Of a stretch of DNA of 64,000 bases, positions 33,548 through 42,199 are shown piece by piece; the stretch's first letter is position 1; the number at the start of each line of letters is the position of its first letter. The stretch lies in NCBI RefSeq assembly GCF_017894385.1, contig NZ_CP059560.1, positions 2,542,001-2,606,000 on the forward strand, in the 5' to 3' direction. The stretch comes from Aromatoleum petrolei (lineage in GTDB: Bacteria; Pseudomonadota; Gammaproteobacteria; Burkholderiales; Rhodocyclaceae). The notes under the pieces were generated by a model. That model had not been told where the DNA came from. It saw only the letters and a program-made list of their open reading frames with translations, and made no database searches. The position numbers were made by a program, and so were the translations under genes.

Positions 33548-36500
33548 TTACAGCCGCAGCAGCCGCGCGGGCAGGCCGTTGCGCACCGAAGTGCCGGACA
33601 CGGCATCGACCCAGATCGCCTCGCCGCCGCGGGTTGGGTCGCGCAGCCCCAGGTCGTTGAGATTGATGCCTGCGGCGAGATCCGGCCGCTGCGGCTGATG
33701 CGCCTCGCCGAGCCGGTGCGCCCGTGCGCCCAGCTCCCGATGGCCGTAGCCGTGCTCGACCGCGAGCACCCCGCGCATCACGCCCGCATGCACGATCACG
33801 CGGCAGGTCGCCTCGCCGCCCGGCGTCTGCATGCGCGCGATATCCCCCGTCGCGAGCCCCAGGCGCGCGGCGTCCTCCGGATGCACGATCACTGGGTTGT
33901 CCGGATGCAGCGCGGTGATGCGCGTGGCGATGCTGTAGGAGTTCTGCAGCGCGGACTTGTAGCTCACCGCCAGCAGCGGCCACTCCGCCTCGGTGTGCCG
34001 ATCTCGCATGGGCGTGCCGTCGGCGAAGGCGGGCGGCTGCCAGGTCGCGCAGCCGGCGAAGCGTTTGCCGGTGAGACTGTTCTTCGCCCCGCCGACGTTG
34101 TCGTTCCACAGCCACAGCGCGTTCCTGAAGCGGTTGGTCTGCCAGTCGGGATTCGCCTCGTCCTGCGCCTCGCCGGCCGGCTGGTAGCGGCCGCCGCGCG
34201 TGTACAGGAAGGCCACCTTGCGCCATTCGTCTTCCTTCAGCGTCGCCTCCAGCAGCGGGCGCAGGCGCTCGACGCCGGACAGCGCGAGATCCTCGTCCGT
34301 CGCATCGCCGACCGGCGCCTTGCCGAGGAAGGCGATGTTCGCGCCGCCACGCAGGTACCAGTGCTCGGGCCGTTCCAGCGGCAGGCGTTTGCCCTCCATG
34401 TCGGCGAGCCCTTCCGTGCCGAAGCCGGGCAGGTTCATCGCCTTCGCCAACGCCATGAAGAAGGTCTCCATGCCGATCGCCTGGCCGTCCGGCGTCTTCG
34501 CTGCCTTGGGTTCGACCACCGGCCAGCGCGCGGTGGTGGCCTTCGTCGGCACGCCGTTCCATGGCGCCGTCCAGCCCCAGCTCTCGTACATCAGCGAATC
34601 CGGCACGATGTAGTCGGCGTAGGCGTTGCTCTCGTTGATCAGCGGGTCGACCGACACGATCAGCGGGATCTTCTTCGGATCGGCGAGCTCCTTCTCGATC
34701 AGCGGGCGCACGCCGGGCAGGCCGTACACCGGGTTCGAACTCCACAGCACCAGCGCCTTGACCCCGTAGGGATAGCCGCGCAGCATCGCCGGGAACCACT
34801 CCGTGACCAGCCCCGGCGCGTTCGGGAACCATGCGTCGCGTGCCGGATACGGCTTGCCCTCGGCCTTGCGGCGCGCGAACTCGGCGGATTTCTCGTAGGG
34901 CACGTTGCGCCCGAGCGGCGTGCCCTTGGGCTTCACCATCCCCGGGAAGGTCTCCAGGTCATAGCGCGGCCCTGCACCGGCGTCCTTGAAGCCGCCGCCA
35001 TTGACGACGAAGCCGCCCTTCCAGTTGAGGTTGCCGATCAGCGCGTTGAGCGTGACGACTGCATAGGCATTGTAGAAGCCGTTGCCGGCCATCATGCCGC
35101 CGTGGGCGATTGCGCAGGCCTTGCGCCCGTGACTGCTGAATTCGTCCGCCAGCCCGGTGATGACGGCTTCCGGCATCCCGCAGATCGCCGCGCACTCGGC
35201 GACGCTCAGCTTCAGCGCCGATTCGCGCAGCAGTTCGTACGACGTCTTCACCGCGAGCGCCTTGTCGCCGACCGCCACGCTGCCCGCCGCTTCCAGCGGT
35301 GCGGGGCCGGTCGCGGCATCTGCCGGCATCGGCCTGCCGTCGGCGCCGAGCACGAGATAGGGGTCCGCCTCCTTGTACTTCTCCTCCTCGGTCACCGTCA
35401 TGCCGATGTCCGAGCCGCGCAGGAAGCGCCCTTCGCGCGGGTGCCCCTTCTCGGCAATCACGAGCCAGCTCGCGTTGGTGAAGGACGGCTCGCCCGCGGC
35501 TTCCGCCGCAGCCAGGTTCGGATACGAGAGATAGGCCGTATTCACGCGCCCGTTGTCGAACATCCAGCGCATCATCCCCATCACCAGCGCGCCATCGGTA
35601 CCCGGACGGATCGGCACCCAGCGCCCACGCTCGCCGGCGGCGCGGTTGTCCGCGTTGGTCAGCACCGGATCGACGACGACGTACTCCAGCCGCCCTTCGC
35701 TGCGTCCCTTCGCGAGCAGCGTGCCGGTGCGCTTGAAGGGGTTGCCGGCGTTGCCCGGCGCGGTGCCGATGAAGATCACGAACTCGGCGTTGGCCAGATC
35801 CGGCTTCGCGTGCGGCATCTTCTTCATGTCGCCGAACAGCGCGCCGGAGCCGGAGCGGTACGCCCCGCCGCAGTAGGAGCCGTGGCCGACGAAGTTGAGC
35901 GTGCCGTAGGCCTGATTCCAGAAACGGCGCGCAAAGGCCTCGCGGCCGTCGTTGACGCTGGAGATCAGCGCCACCTGGTTCACCTTCGGCCCCAGCTCGG
36001 GCGCCGCCGGGTCGATCGGCGTGGCGAGGTCGCGCAAGGCCCGGAAGCCCTCGACGTGGCCTTCGCCGAACAGGTCACCGCCCTCGACCAGCTCGCGCAC
36101 CAGCTGCTCGAAGGAGATCGGCTGCCACTTGCCGCCGTTGCGCGGACCGACGCGCTTGAGCGGCGTGAGCACGCGGAAGGGCGAGTCGATCTGGTCCATC
36201 GCCGCATTGCCGCGCCCGCAAGCGGTCGAGCGCCCCGCCAGCCCCTTGTCCTGGAAGCGCGACAGCGCGACGAAACTCTCCTTCACCGATGCCTTCATTG
36301 GCAGATGCGGCTCCGTCGACAAGGGGCTGTATGGGTTGCCGGCGACGCGGATCACCTTGCCGCTCGTCTTGTCGACGCGCACGCGCACGCCGCATTGGGT
36401 CGTGCAGCCGAGGCAGGCGGTATAGCTCACCTGCTGGTTCGGGTTCACGCGCAGTTCGCCCGTCGAAGGATCCACGCTGAACTCCGGCTCGGCCGAACGG

Positions 36501-36631
36501 CCGTGGATGTTGTGCGCTTGCGGTTCATCGCTGACGAGGCCGGACACCATGCGGCCGAGGGTCTGGGAGAAGCCCGCGGCGAAGGCGGCGAGGCCTCCGG
36601 CGGCAATCAGTTCGCGACGTTCGATTTTCAT
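33548..36631 (-). CDS. ttrA: Tetrathionate reductase catalytic subunit TtrA
   Basis: The product has 1027 residues, close to Salmonella TtrA. The start carries a Tat-like sequence (ERRELIAAGGLAAFAAG), so it is exported folded. The [4Fe-4S] ligands are Cys73/76/80 (TACLGCTTQCG) and Cys138 (STACGRG). The probable Mo ligand is Cys254 in GHGSYCGGAYRSGSG. Molybdopterin-binding segments continue to a C-terminal MGD domain. It would reduce tetrathionate to thiosulfate. AAGGGA precedes ATG 36631, 22 bases after the ttrC stop. The related arsenate and selenate reductases are alternatives; the ttrB-ttrC-ttrA order and adjacent ttrSR favour tetrathionate. Confidence 0.85.
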   Translation of the reverse strand: MKIERRELIAAGGLAAFAAGFSQTLGRMVSGLVSDEPQAHNIHGRSAEPEFSVDPSTGELRVNPNQQVSYTACLGCTTQCGVRVRVDKTSGKVIRVAGNPYSPLSTEPHLPMKASVKESFVALSRFQDKGLAGRSTACGRGNAAMDQIDSPFRVLTPLKRVGPRNGGKWQPISFEQLVRELVEGGDLFGEGHVEGFRALRDLATPIDPAAPELGPKVNQVALISSVNDGREAFARRFWNQAYGTLNFVGHGSYCGGAYRSGSGALFGDMKKMPHAKPDLANAEFVIFIGTAPGNAGNPFKRTGTLLAKGRSEGRLEYVVVDPVLTNADNRAAGERGRWVPIRPGTDGALVMGMMRWMFDNGRVNTAYLSYPNLAAAEAAGEPSFTNASWLVIAEKGHPREGRFLRGSDIGMTVTEEEKYKEADPYLVLGADGRPMPADAATGPAPLEAAGSVAVGDKALAVKTSYELLRESALKLSVAECAAICGMPEAVITGLADEFSSHGRKACAIAHGGMMAGNGFYNAYAVVTLNALIGNLNWKGGFVVNGGGFKDAGAGPRYDLETFPGMVKPKGTPLGRNVPYEKSAEFARRKAEGKPYPARDAWFPNAPGLVTEWFPAMLRGYPYGVKALVLWSSNPVYGLPGVRPLIEKELADPKKIPLIVSVDPLINESNAYADYIVPDSLMYESWGWTAPWNGVPTKATTARWPVVEPKAAKTPDGQAIGMETFFMALAKAMNLPGFGTEGLADMEGKRLPLERPEHWYLRGGANIAFLGKAPVGDATDEDLALSGVERLRPLLEATLKEDEWRKVAFLYTRGGRYQPAGEAQDEANPDWQTNRFRNALWLWNDNVGGAKNSLTGKRFAGCATWQPPAFADGTPMRDRHTEAEWPLLAVSYKSALQNSYSIATRITALHPDNPVIVHPEDAARLGLATGDIARMQTPGGEATCRVIVHAGVMRGVLAVEHGYGHRELGARAHRLGEAHQPQRPDLAAGINLNDLGLRDPTRGGEAIWVDAVSGTSVRNGLPARLLRL

Positions 36632-36653
36632 GATCGGTTTCCCTTGATTCGAT

Positions 36654-37751
36654 TCATGCGCCGACACGCTCGACGCGGCCGATACGCTCCAGCGGCAGCA
36701 GCGTGGTCAGCACGACGAAGAGGAAGATCCACAGCCCGGCCGTGCCGATGATGCCCAGCAGGCCCTCGGGGCCGAGCGGGAGCTGGTAGCTGTAGTAGCC
36801 GGCACCGGTCTTGGGCAGCTCCTGCCCGCCGATGAAGATTGTCCAGCGCATCATCCACGCCGAATGCAGCGCCAGCAGGCCGATCAGCAGGCCCGAGCCG
36901 GGGCGGCGCAGCGCAAGCACGAGGGTCACGAGCGTGGCGACGACCGCCCACACCGCGCTCACGGTCCAGTTCGCCGACGGCGCGACCTCCGCCAGCGCTT
37001 GAGCGTGCACCGGCGACATGCCGCTCATGCCCAGCACGAGCCACACCGCACCGACCAGCAGCGCCGCCAGCTGCGTGAGCGCCAGCGCGACGGCCATGCG
37101 CCGGGTCGCCGCGGGGTCGCCGCCGCCGGGCAGCGCGCGGTTGAACACCAGCGCGAGGCCCAGCCCGCCCGCCAGCGCGGTAACGAAGAACTGTACCGGC
37201 AACAGCGGCGTGTGCCACAGCGGACGCGCCCGCACCAGCATCACCTCCACCCCCGTGTACAGGGCCACCAGCGCTGCGCCGACGAAGGCCAGCAGCGCCG
37301 CCGCGACCAGCGCCTTGCGGCTCTCGTGCCCGCCGTAGGCGAGCCGGCGCGCGAGGCCCGCGAGCTTGCCGCCCTCGTCCGCATGGCGCGCGAGCGCCGG
37401 CCGGAACGCGAGCCACGCGTACAAAATCAGCCCGGTGAGATACACGGGGATGAAGAACGCCCCCCACGACATCCACGAGCTGGGGGTGAAATAGGCGTAG
37501 AAGTGCCAGAAGCGGCCCGGCTGGTGCAGGTCGGCGAGCAGCGCGACCGGCGCGGTCAGCCCGCACAGTAGCGCCGCCAGCAGCGCCAGGCGCGAGATCC
37601 CCTCCCAGCCGCGGCGGCGGAATACCAGGCCGGGCAGGGACACGAGATACGCGCCGTAGGACAGGCCGATGAGGAAGAAGTACTGCACCGCCCAAGGCAG
37701 CCACGCGACCTCGCGCGCGACGTTGACGGTTTCGACGATATCGGGGGTCAT
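36654..37751 (-). CDS. ttrC: NrfD/PsrC-type membrane quinol-oxidising subunit TtrC
   Basis: The product has 365 residues and is an integral membrane protein with eight to nine hydrophobic helices (for example LPWAVQYFFLIGLSYGAYL, FFIPVYLTGLILYAWLAF, GLWIFLFVVLTTLLPL). It fits the NrfD/PsrC family, which takes electrons from quinol and passes them to the periplasmic iron-sulfur subunit. It lies between ttrB (19 bases) and ttrA (22 bases) on the same strand, as in the known ttrBCA order. No haem ligands of cytochrome b type are evident. Confidence 0.87.
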   Translation of the reverse strand: MTPDIVETVNVAREVAWLPWAVQYFFLIGLSYGAYLVSLPGLVFRRRGWEGISRLALLAALLCGLTAPVALLADLHQPGRFWHFYAYFTPSSWMSWGAFFIPVYLTGLILYAWLAFRPALARHADEGGKLAGLARRLAYGGHESRKALVAAALLAFVGAALVALYTGVEVMLVRARPLWHTPLLPVQFFVTALAGGLGLALVFNRALPGGGDPAATRRMAVALALTQLAALLVGAVWLVLGMSGMSPVHAQALAEVAPSANWTVSAVWAVVATLVTLVLALRRPGSGLLIGLLALHSAWMMRWTIFIGGQELPKTGAGYYSYQLPLGPEGLLGIIGTAGLWIFLFVVLTTLLPLERIGRVERVGA

Positions 37752-37770
37752 GATCGTTCTCCTGTTCGCC

Positions 37771-38511
37771 TCACGCGTGCGCCTTGCGCGGCTGCCACAG
37801 CGTGCCCTGGCCCTCGACCTTGCCCTGGAAGCGTTCGTCGAGGCCGATGTAGAACACGCGCGGTTCGGTGCCCTGCTCGGGCTTGAGCACCTTCAGCTCG
37901 GCCTTGGCGGCGTCGAGGCGGCGGCGCAGTTCGCCCTGCGGATCGTTCAGGTCGCCGAAGATGCGCGCGCCGCCCACGCAGGTCTCGACGCAGGCCGGCA
38001 GCAGCCCCGCATCCACGCGATGTGCGCAGAATGTGCATTTGTCGGCCTTGTTGGTCGCGTGATTGATGAAGCGCGCGTCGTACGGGCAGGCCTGCACGCA
38101 GTACGCACAGCCGACGCAGCGCTCGCCATCGACGGCGACGATGCCGTCCTCGCGCTTGAAGGTCGCGCCGACCGGGCACACCGGGATGCACGGCGGCTCG
38201 TCGCAGTGGTTGCACAGGCGCGGCAGCATGTAGGTGCCGGCCGGTTGGGTGGAATCGGCGAGCTTCACGCTGTAGGTCGACACCACGGTGCGGAAGCTGC
38301 CTTCCGGCACCGCGTTTTCCTGGATGCACGCCACCGTGCAGGCCTGGCAGCCGATGCACTTGCGCAGGTCGACGAGCATCGCCCAGTGGTGCCGGCCCTG
38401 CGCCGCGAGCGCCGGAGCGGGAAGGGCGGCCGCCGCGGCGGTGATCACCGGAATGCCGCGCAGGAAGGCGCGACGCGAGGCCGACACTTCACGCGGATCT
38501 TGTTCTTTCAT
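37771..38511 (-). CDS. ttrB: Iron-sulfur electron-transfer subunit TtrB
   Basis: The product has 246 residues. A twin-arginine signal (SRRAFLRG, then a hydrophobic Ala-rich stretch) sends it to the periplasm. Four ferredoxin motifs follow: CIGCQACTVAC, CNHCDEPPCIPVC, CVGCAYCVQAC and CTFCAHRV...CVETC. These sixteen Cys are enough for four [4Fe-4S] clusters that carry electrons from TtrC to TtrA. It is the first gene of the ttrBCA transcript, with 132 bases to the rep gene upstream that hold a candidate operator. Confidence 0.9.
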   Translation of the reverse strand: MKEQDPREVSASRRAFLRGIPVITAAAAALPAPALAAQGRHHWAMLVDLRKCIGCQACTVACIQENAVPEGSFRTVVSTYSVKLADSTQPAGTYMLPRLCNHCDEPPCIPVCPVGATFKREDGIVAVDGERCVGCAYCVQACPYDARFINHATNKADKCTFCAHRVDAGLLPACVETCVGGARIFGDLNDPQGELRRRLDAAKAELKVLKPEQGTEPRVFYIGLDERFQGKVEGQGTLWQPRKAHA

Positions 38512-38609
38512 GACAACGCTCCAGTGGTTTGGGAGTCGATGCCACTCTAGGCCCGCAACGAGACGGCCGAAATTGGAGGGATGAAGAAGCGCGCTAGACG
38601 CTTTTCCCT

Positions 38610-38627
38610 ATTGCAGTGGAATGCAAT
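38610..38627. promoter_or_regulatory. Inverted repeat ATTGCA-N6-TGCAAT upstream of ttrB
   Basis: This perfect six-base inverted repeat is centred about 107 bases upstream of the ttrB start, between rep and ttrB. Its position suits an activator site for TtrR. The consensus for this organism's TtrR is unknown, so the link is inferred. Confidence 0.45.
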
Positions 38628-38642
38628 GCCCGGCAGCCGGGC
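38628..38642 (-). terminator. Hairpin after rep
   Basis: GCCCGGC-A-GCCGGGC is a perfect seven-base stem starting two bases beyond the rep stop on the minus strand. Only a weak T-content (ATTGCATT) follows, so it may end rep transcription inefficiently and could let rep transcripts read into ttrB. Confidence 0.5.
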
Positions 38643-38643
38643 C

Positions 38644-40626
38644 TCAGCGCCGTTCCAGCATCGCCATCAGGTTGGCGAGGCGCGCGCGGCCCTCTTCCTT
38701 CGACACCGGCGCGTTCGTCTTGCGGTCGCTCATCCTGATGTCGCCGCCCATCTCGGCGATGAAGCGCGAGGGCTCGCAGGTGCGCGTCTCCTTGCCCGCC
38801 TTGCGCCGCTCGCACCACGTGATGTTGAGCGTGCGCTGCGCGCGCGTGATGCCCACGTACATCAGGCGCCGCTCCTCGTCCACCTTGTCCTCGTCAATCG
38901 AAGACTGGTGCGGTAGCAGGCCCTCCTCGACGCCGACGAGGAACACGTGCTTGAACTCCAGCCCCTTCGACGCGTGCAGGGTCGCGAGTTGCACGCCGTC
39001 GAACTCGGCGTCGTCCTTGTCCAGCATCGAGATCAGCGCAATCGTCTGCGTCAGCTCGATCAGGTTCTTGTTGTCGGCCTCGCCCTTTCTGCCCAGCCAG
39101 CCGACGAAATCGCGCACGTTGCTCCACTTCGACTCCGCCTCGCGCGTGTCGAGATGCTCGAACAGCCAAGCCTCGTAACGGATCGCCGCCAGCAGGTCCT
39201 CCAGCACGCGCGCGGCCGGCTCGCGGTGGGCGCGGTACTGCATGCGGTTGATGAAGTTGCCGAACTCCTGCAGCTGCTCGATCTGGCGCGCATTCAGCGC
39301 ATGCGCCGCGCCTTCCTCGAACACCGCCGCAAAGAAGCTCACGTGGCGCCGACCGGCGTAGTTGCCGAGCGCCTCGATCGTCGCCGCACCCACCCCGCGC
39401 CGTGGCGTCGTGATCGCGCGGATGAAGGCCAGATCGTCGTCCTCGTTCATCAGCAGGCGCAGCCACGACATCAGGTCGCGGATCTCCGCCTTGTCGAAGA
39501 AGGACTGTCCGCCCGACATCACATAGGGAATCTTCTGGTTGCGCAGCTGCTGCTCGACCACGCGCGCCTGGTGGTTGCCGCGGTACAGGATCGCGTAGTC
39601 GGAGAACTTCGTGCGGTGCTCGAACTTGTGCGCGCTGATCTTGGAGGCGATCCACTCCGCCTCGTGGTCCGCGTCGCGACAGGCCGTCACCGCGATCTGC
39701 TCGCCGTCGCCGTGCTCCGACCACAGCTGCTTCTCGAAGAGCTTCTCGTTGTTCGCGATGACCGTGTTCGCCGCGGTGAGGATGCGCCGCGACGAGCGGT
39801 AGTTCTGCTCCAGCTTGATGACTTTCAGCTTCGGATAGTCCTGCTGCAAGAGCTTCAGGTTCTCGACGTCCGCCCCGCGCCACGCGTAGATCGCCTGGTC
39901 GTCGTCGCCCACCGCCGTGAACGCCCCGCGCACGCCCGAGAGCTGGCGCAGCAGGCGGTACTGCGCCTTGTTCGTGTCCTGGTACTCGTCGACGAGCAGG
40001 TAGCGCAGCTTGTTCTGCCAGCGCTCGCGCACGTCCGGGTTGTCTTCGAGCAACCGCACCGGCAGCGAGATCAGGTCGTCGAAATCCACGGCCTGGTAGG
40101 CGCGCAGCGTGCGCTCGTACTCCGCGTACAGCATCGCCGCGGCCGACGAGATCTCGTCGTCGGCGAGCTGCGCCGCCTCGGCCGGCGTGATCATCGCGTT
40201 CTTCCAGCCCGAGATCTGCCACTGCATCGCCTTCGAACGTGCCTTGTCCGAATCGCGCGAGATGTCGGAGACGATCTGTACCGTGTCGGAAGCATCGAGG
40301 ATGGAGAACTGTGGCTTGAGTCCGCAGTGCACCGCCTCCTGGCGGATCATCTTCACGCCCAGCGCATGGAAGGTGCACACCGTGAGCCCCCCGGGCGCGC
40401 GCCCGCCCATCAGGCCCGCGACGCGCTCCTGCATCTCCTTCGCCGCCTTGTTGGTGAAGGTGATCGCCGCGATGTTCGACGGGTTCAGCCCGCACTCGTT
40501 GATGAGGTGTGCGATCTTGTGCGTGATCACCCGCGTCTTGCCGCTGCCGGCGCCGGCGAGCACCAGGCTGGGGCCGTCGAGATAGCGGATCGCTTCGCGC
40601 TGCGGGGCGTTGAGGAGAGCGGACAT
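38644..40626 (-). CDS. rep: ATP-dependent DNA helicase Rep
   Basis: The product is a 660-residue superfamily-1A 3'-5' helicase. Walker A LAGAGSGKTRVITHKIA, motif Ia ITFTNKAAKEMQERV, motif II LLVDEYQDTN, motif III AVGDDDQAIYAWRGA, motif IV EQNYRSSRRIL, motif V LATLHASKGLEFKHVFLVG and motif VI YVGITRAQRTL are all present. Length and motif details fit Rep better than UvrD, which carries a longer C-terminus. It acts in replication restart and in displacing DNA-bound proteins. The transcript starts just after an upstream terminator hairpin. Confidence 0.9.
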   Translation of the reverse strand: MSALLNAPQREAIRYLDGPSLVLAGAGSGKTRVITHKIAHLINECGLNPSNIAAITFTNKAAKEMQERVAGLMGGRAPGGLTVCTFHALGVKMIRQEAVHCGLKPQFSILDASDTVQIVSDISRDSDKARSKAMQWQISGWKNAMITPAEAAQLADDEISSAAAMLYAEYERTLRAYQAVDFDDLISLPVRLLEDNPDVRERWQNKLRYLLVDEYQDTNKAQYRLLRQLSGVRGAFTAVGDDDQAIYAWRGADVENLKLLQQDYPKLKVIKLEQNYRSSRRILTAANTVIANNEKLFEKQLWSEHGDGEQIAVTACRDADHEAEWIASKISAHKFEHRTKFSDYAILYRGNHQARVVEQQLRNQKIPYVMSGGQSFFDKAEIRDLMSWLRLLMNEDDDLAFIRAITTPRRGVGAATIEALGNYAGRRHVSFFAAVFEEGAAHALNARQIEQLQEFGNFINRMQYRAHREPAARVLEDLLAAIRYEAWLFEHLDTREAESKWSNVRDFVGWLGRKGEADNKNLIELTQTIALISMLDKDDAEFDGVQLATLHASKGLEFKHVFLVGVEEGLLPHQSSIDEDKVDEERRLMYVGITRAQRTLNITWCERRKAGKETRTCEPSRFIAEMGGDIRMSDRKTNAPVSKEEGRARLANLMAMLERR

Positions 40627-40651
40627 GGGCCTTGCGGGGGACTACGGTGAG

Positions 40652-40681
40652 GAAAAAGGCAGCGCCGCCCGCAGGCGGCGC
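40652..40681 (-). terminator. Intrinsic terminator between the DUF4197 gene and rep
   Basis: GCGCCGCC-CGCA-GGCGGCGC (40662-40681) is followed on the minus strand by TGCC and a T-run (AAAAA at 40653-40657 on plus). It ends the DUF4197 transcript and lies 26 bases ahead of rep. Confidence 0.7.
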
Positions 40682-40754
40682 GAGTGCGGATTTTACCGCA
40701 TCACCTCCGTCGCATCGGCCCGCTTACAACCCGAAGCGGGCGCGAGCGGCCCCC

Positions 40755-41438
40755 TTACTGCCCCAGCAGCCCGAACACCTTCTGCGCCAGCGACCCGGCC
40801 GCCTGCATCGGGTTCCTGCGGATCGCCTTCTCTTCCTCGGCGATCATCACGTAGAGGCCGTCGAGCGCCTTGCGCGTCACGTAGCCCTCGATTTGCGCGT
40901 CCTCATCCTTCACCAGTCCGAAGCTCGCCGCCTGGCCCGCGAGCTTGTTGTATTGCCCGGCCAGCGCAAGACGGTCGGTGCTTTCCTTCACGATCGGCAG
41001 GAACTTCTCGGCGAGCCGCGCCTGCGTCTTCGACTTGAAATAGCGCGTCGCCGAATCATCGCCGCCGGTCAGGATGTTGCGCGCATCCTCGACCGACATC
41101 TGCTTTACCGCATCGACCAGCAGCACCTTCGCCTCGGGCACGGCGGCCTCGGCGGCGCGATTCATCGTCGTCACGAGATTGTCGAAATCCTTGCCGCGGC
41201 CAGCCATGCGCATCACGGGTTCAACTTGCGCCAATCCGTCGGGCAGCGGAATCCTCACCTTCTTGTTGGCGAGGAAGCCGTCCTTCTTGCCCAGCAGGTC
41301 CACCGCGCGGCCCGCGCCCTGCGTCAGCGCCTCGCGCAAGCCGCCGGAGGCCTCCGAGTCGGTGATGCCCCCCAGTCCGGCCGCCCACGCCGGCGCACAG
41401 ATGACAAGCAGGACGAAAGCTCGCAGAATGGAACGCAT
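40755..41438 (-). CDS. DUF4197 family exported protein
   Basis: The product has 227 residues. A signal peptide (MRSILRAFVLLVICAPAWA) precedes an all-helical domain recognised as DUF4197 from GLREALTQGAGRAVDLLGKKDGFLANKKVRIPLP-like elements and ILTGGDDSATRYF. The family is periplasmic and uncharacterised. ATG 41438 follows GGAG by eight bases, better placed than the ATG at 41462. It has its own terminator and is divergent from the DksA-family gene. Confidence 0.82.
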   Translation of the reverse strand: MRSILRAFVLLVICAPAWAAGLGGITDSEASGGLREALTQGAGRAVDLLGKKDGFLANKKVRIPLPDGLAQVEPVMRMAGRGKDFDNLVTTMNRAAEAAVPEAKVLLVDAVKQMSVEDARNILTGGDDSATRYFKSKTQARLAEKFLPIVKESTDRLALAGQYNKLAGQAASFGLVKDEDAQIEGYVTRKALDGLYVMIAEEEKAIRRNPMQAAGSLAQKVFGLLGQ

Positions 41439-41583
41439 GATGGTCTCCAGGACGGGTTTCACTCGAAGCGCCCATGAGCATACCCCGCGACGGGAAGCAT
41501 GCGCGTGCAGAAGTTACCCTTTTTTCATTAATGCACTTGACCCCGCGGCACTGCGGTGCAAGGGGTGGTAACACGGAGAACTC

Positions 41584-42015
41584 ATGATGACGGCGACTGC
41601 CACACGCAACGGCACACTCTCCGAAGCCGAACTGCTGGCGATGCCCGCGGACGACTACATGAACGCCGCGCAGCTCGAATTCTTCCGCCTGCGCCTGCTT
41701 CAACTGCAGGCCGAACTGCGGGAAAACAGCGAGGAGACTCGCTCGCACCTGCGCGAAACCGTCGCGACCCCGGACGAGGCCGACCGCGCCACGCAGGAAG
41801 AGGAACAGGTGCTGGAACAGCGCATCCGCGACCGCGAACTGAAGCTGCTGCACAAGGTGGAAGCCGCGCTGCGCCGCATCGAGGATGGCAGCTACGGCTA
41901 CTGCGAAGTCAGCGGCGAGCCGATCGGCGTCGGCCGCCTGCTTGCGCGCCCGACCGCGACGCTGAGCATCGAGGAGCAGGAAAGGCACGAACGCGAGGAG
42001 CGCCTCTTCCGCTAA
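41584..42015 (+). CDS. dksA: DksA-family RNA polymerase-binding factor with degenerate zinc finger
   Basis: The product has 143 residues. The coiled-coil region (about 30-105) carries acidic tip residues (TPDEADRATQEEE) that match the DksA coiled-coil tip, which enters the RNA polymerase secondary channel with ppGpp. In the globular part, the canonical four-Cys zinc site is reduced to one Cys: YGYCEVSGEPIGVGRL then LSIEEQERHE. Zinc-free DksA proteins such as Pseudomonas DksA2 are functional in that family. No second DksA is in the window to show whether this is the only copy. Confidence 0.87.
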   Translation: MMTATATRNGTLSEAELLAMPADDYMNAAQLEFFRLRLLQLQAELRENSEETRSHLRETVATPDEADRATQEEEQVLEQRIRDRELKLLHKVEAALRRIEDGSYGYCEVSGEPIGVGRLLARPTATLSIEEQERHEREERLFR

Positions 42016-42090
42016 AGGGGAAGGGCGCGGCCGGGGGTTCGCCCTCGGTCCCGCGTCCTGCTGCGCCCGCCAACGAGGCGAAAACCAGGC

Positions 42091-42187
42091 AGGGCGGGAG
42101 AAGCGCAGCGCATCCCGCCAAACGGCGTTTCCCTACCCTCTACGTCCGACCTTGGCGGGATCCGCCTTCGGCTCCTCCCGCCCTACG
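42091..42187. repeat. REP-like inverted repeat pair between dksA and lipA
   Basis: The unit AGGGCGGGAGAAGCGCAGCG followed by CATCCCGCCAA (42091-42121) is repeated in inverted orientation at 42150-42187 as CTTGGCGGGATCCGCCTTCG plus GCTCCTCCCGCCCTACG. Read on its own strand, the second copy is AGGGCGGGAGGAGCCGAAGG with CGGATCCCGCCAAGG. Each unit can fold by itself (GGCGGGA/TCCCGCC) and the pair can form a long stem. This is the layout of intergenic REP/BIME elements. It may act as a bidirectional terminator or mRNA stabiliser between the convergent genes. Confidence 0.65.
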
Positions 42188-42199
42188 TCCCCGCGTGGC

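Noticed and set aside
33698..36751. A 1017-codon plus-strand frame opposite ttrA
   Set aside because: ttrA has intact iron-sulfur and molybdopterin motifs. The plus frame is Arg/His/Ala-rich low-complexity sequence typical of GC-rich shadows.
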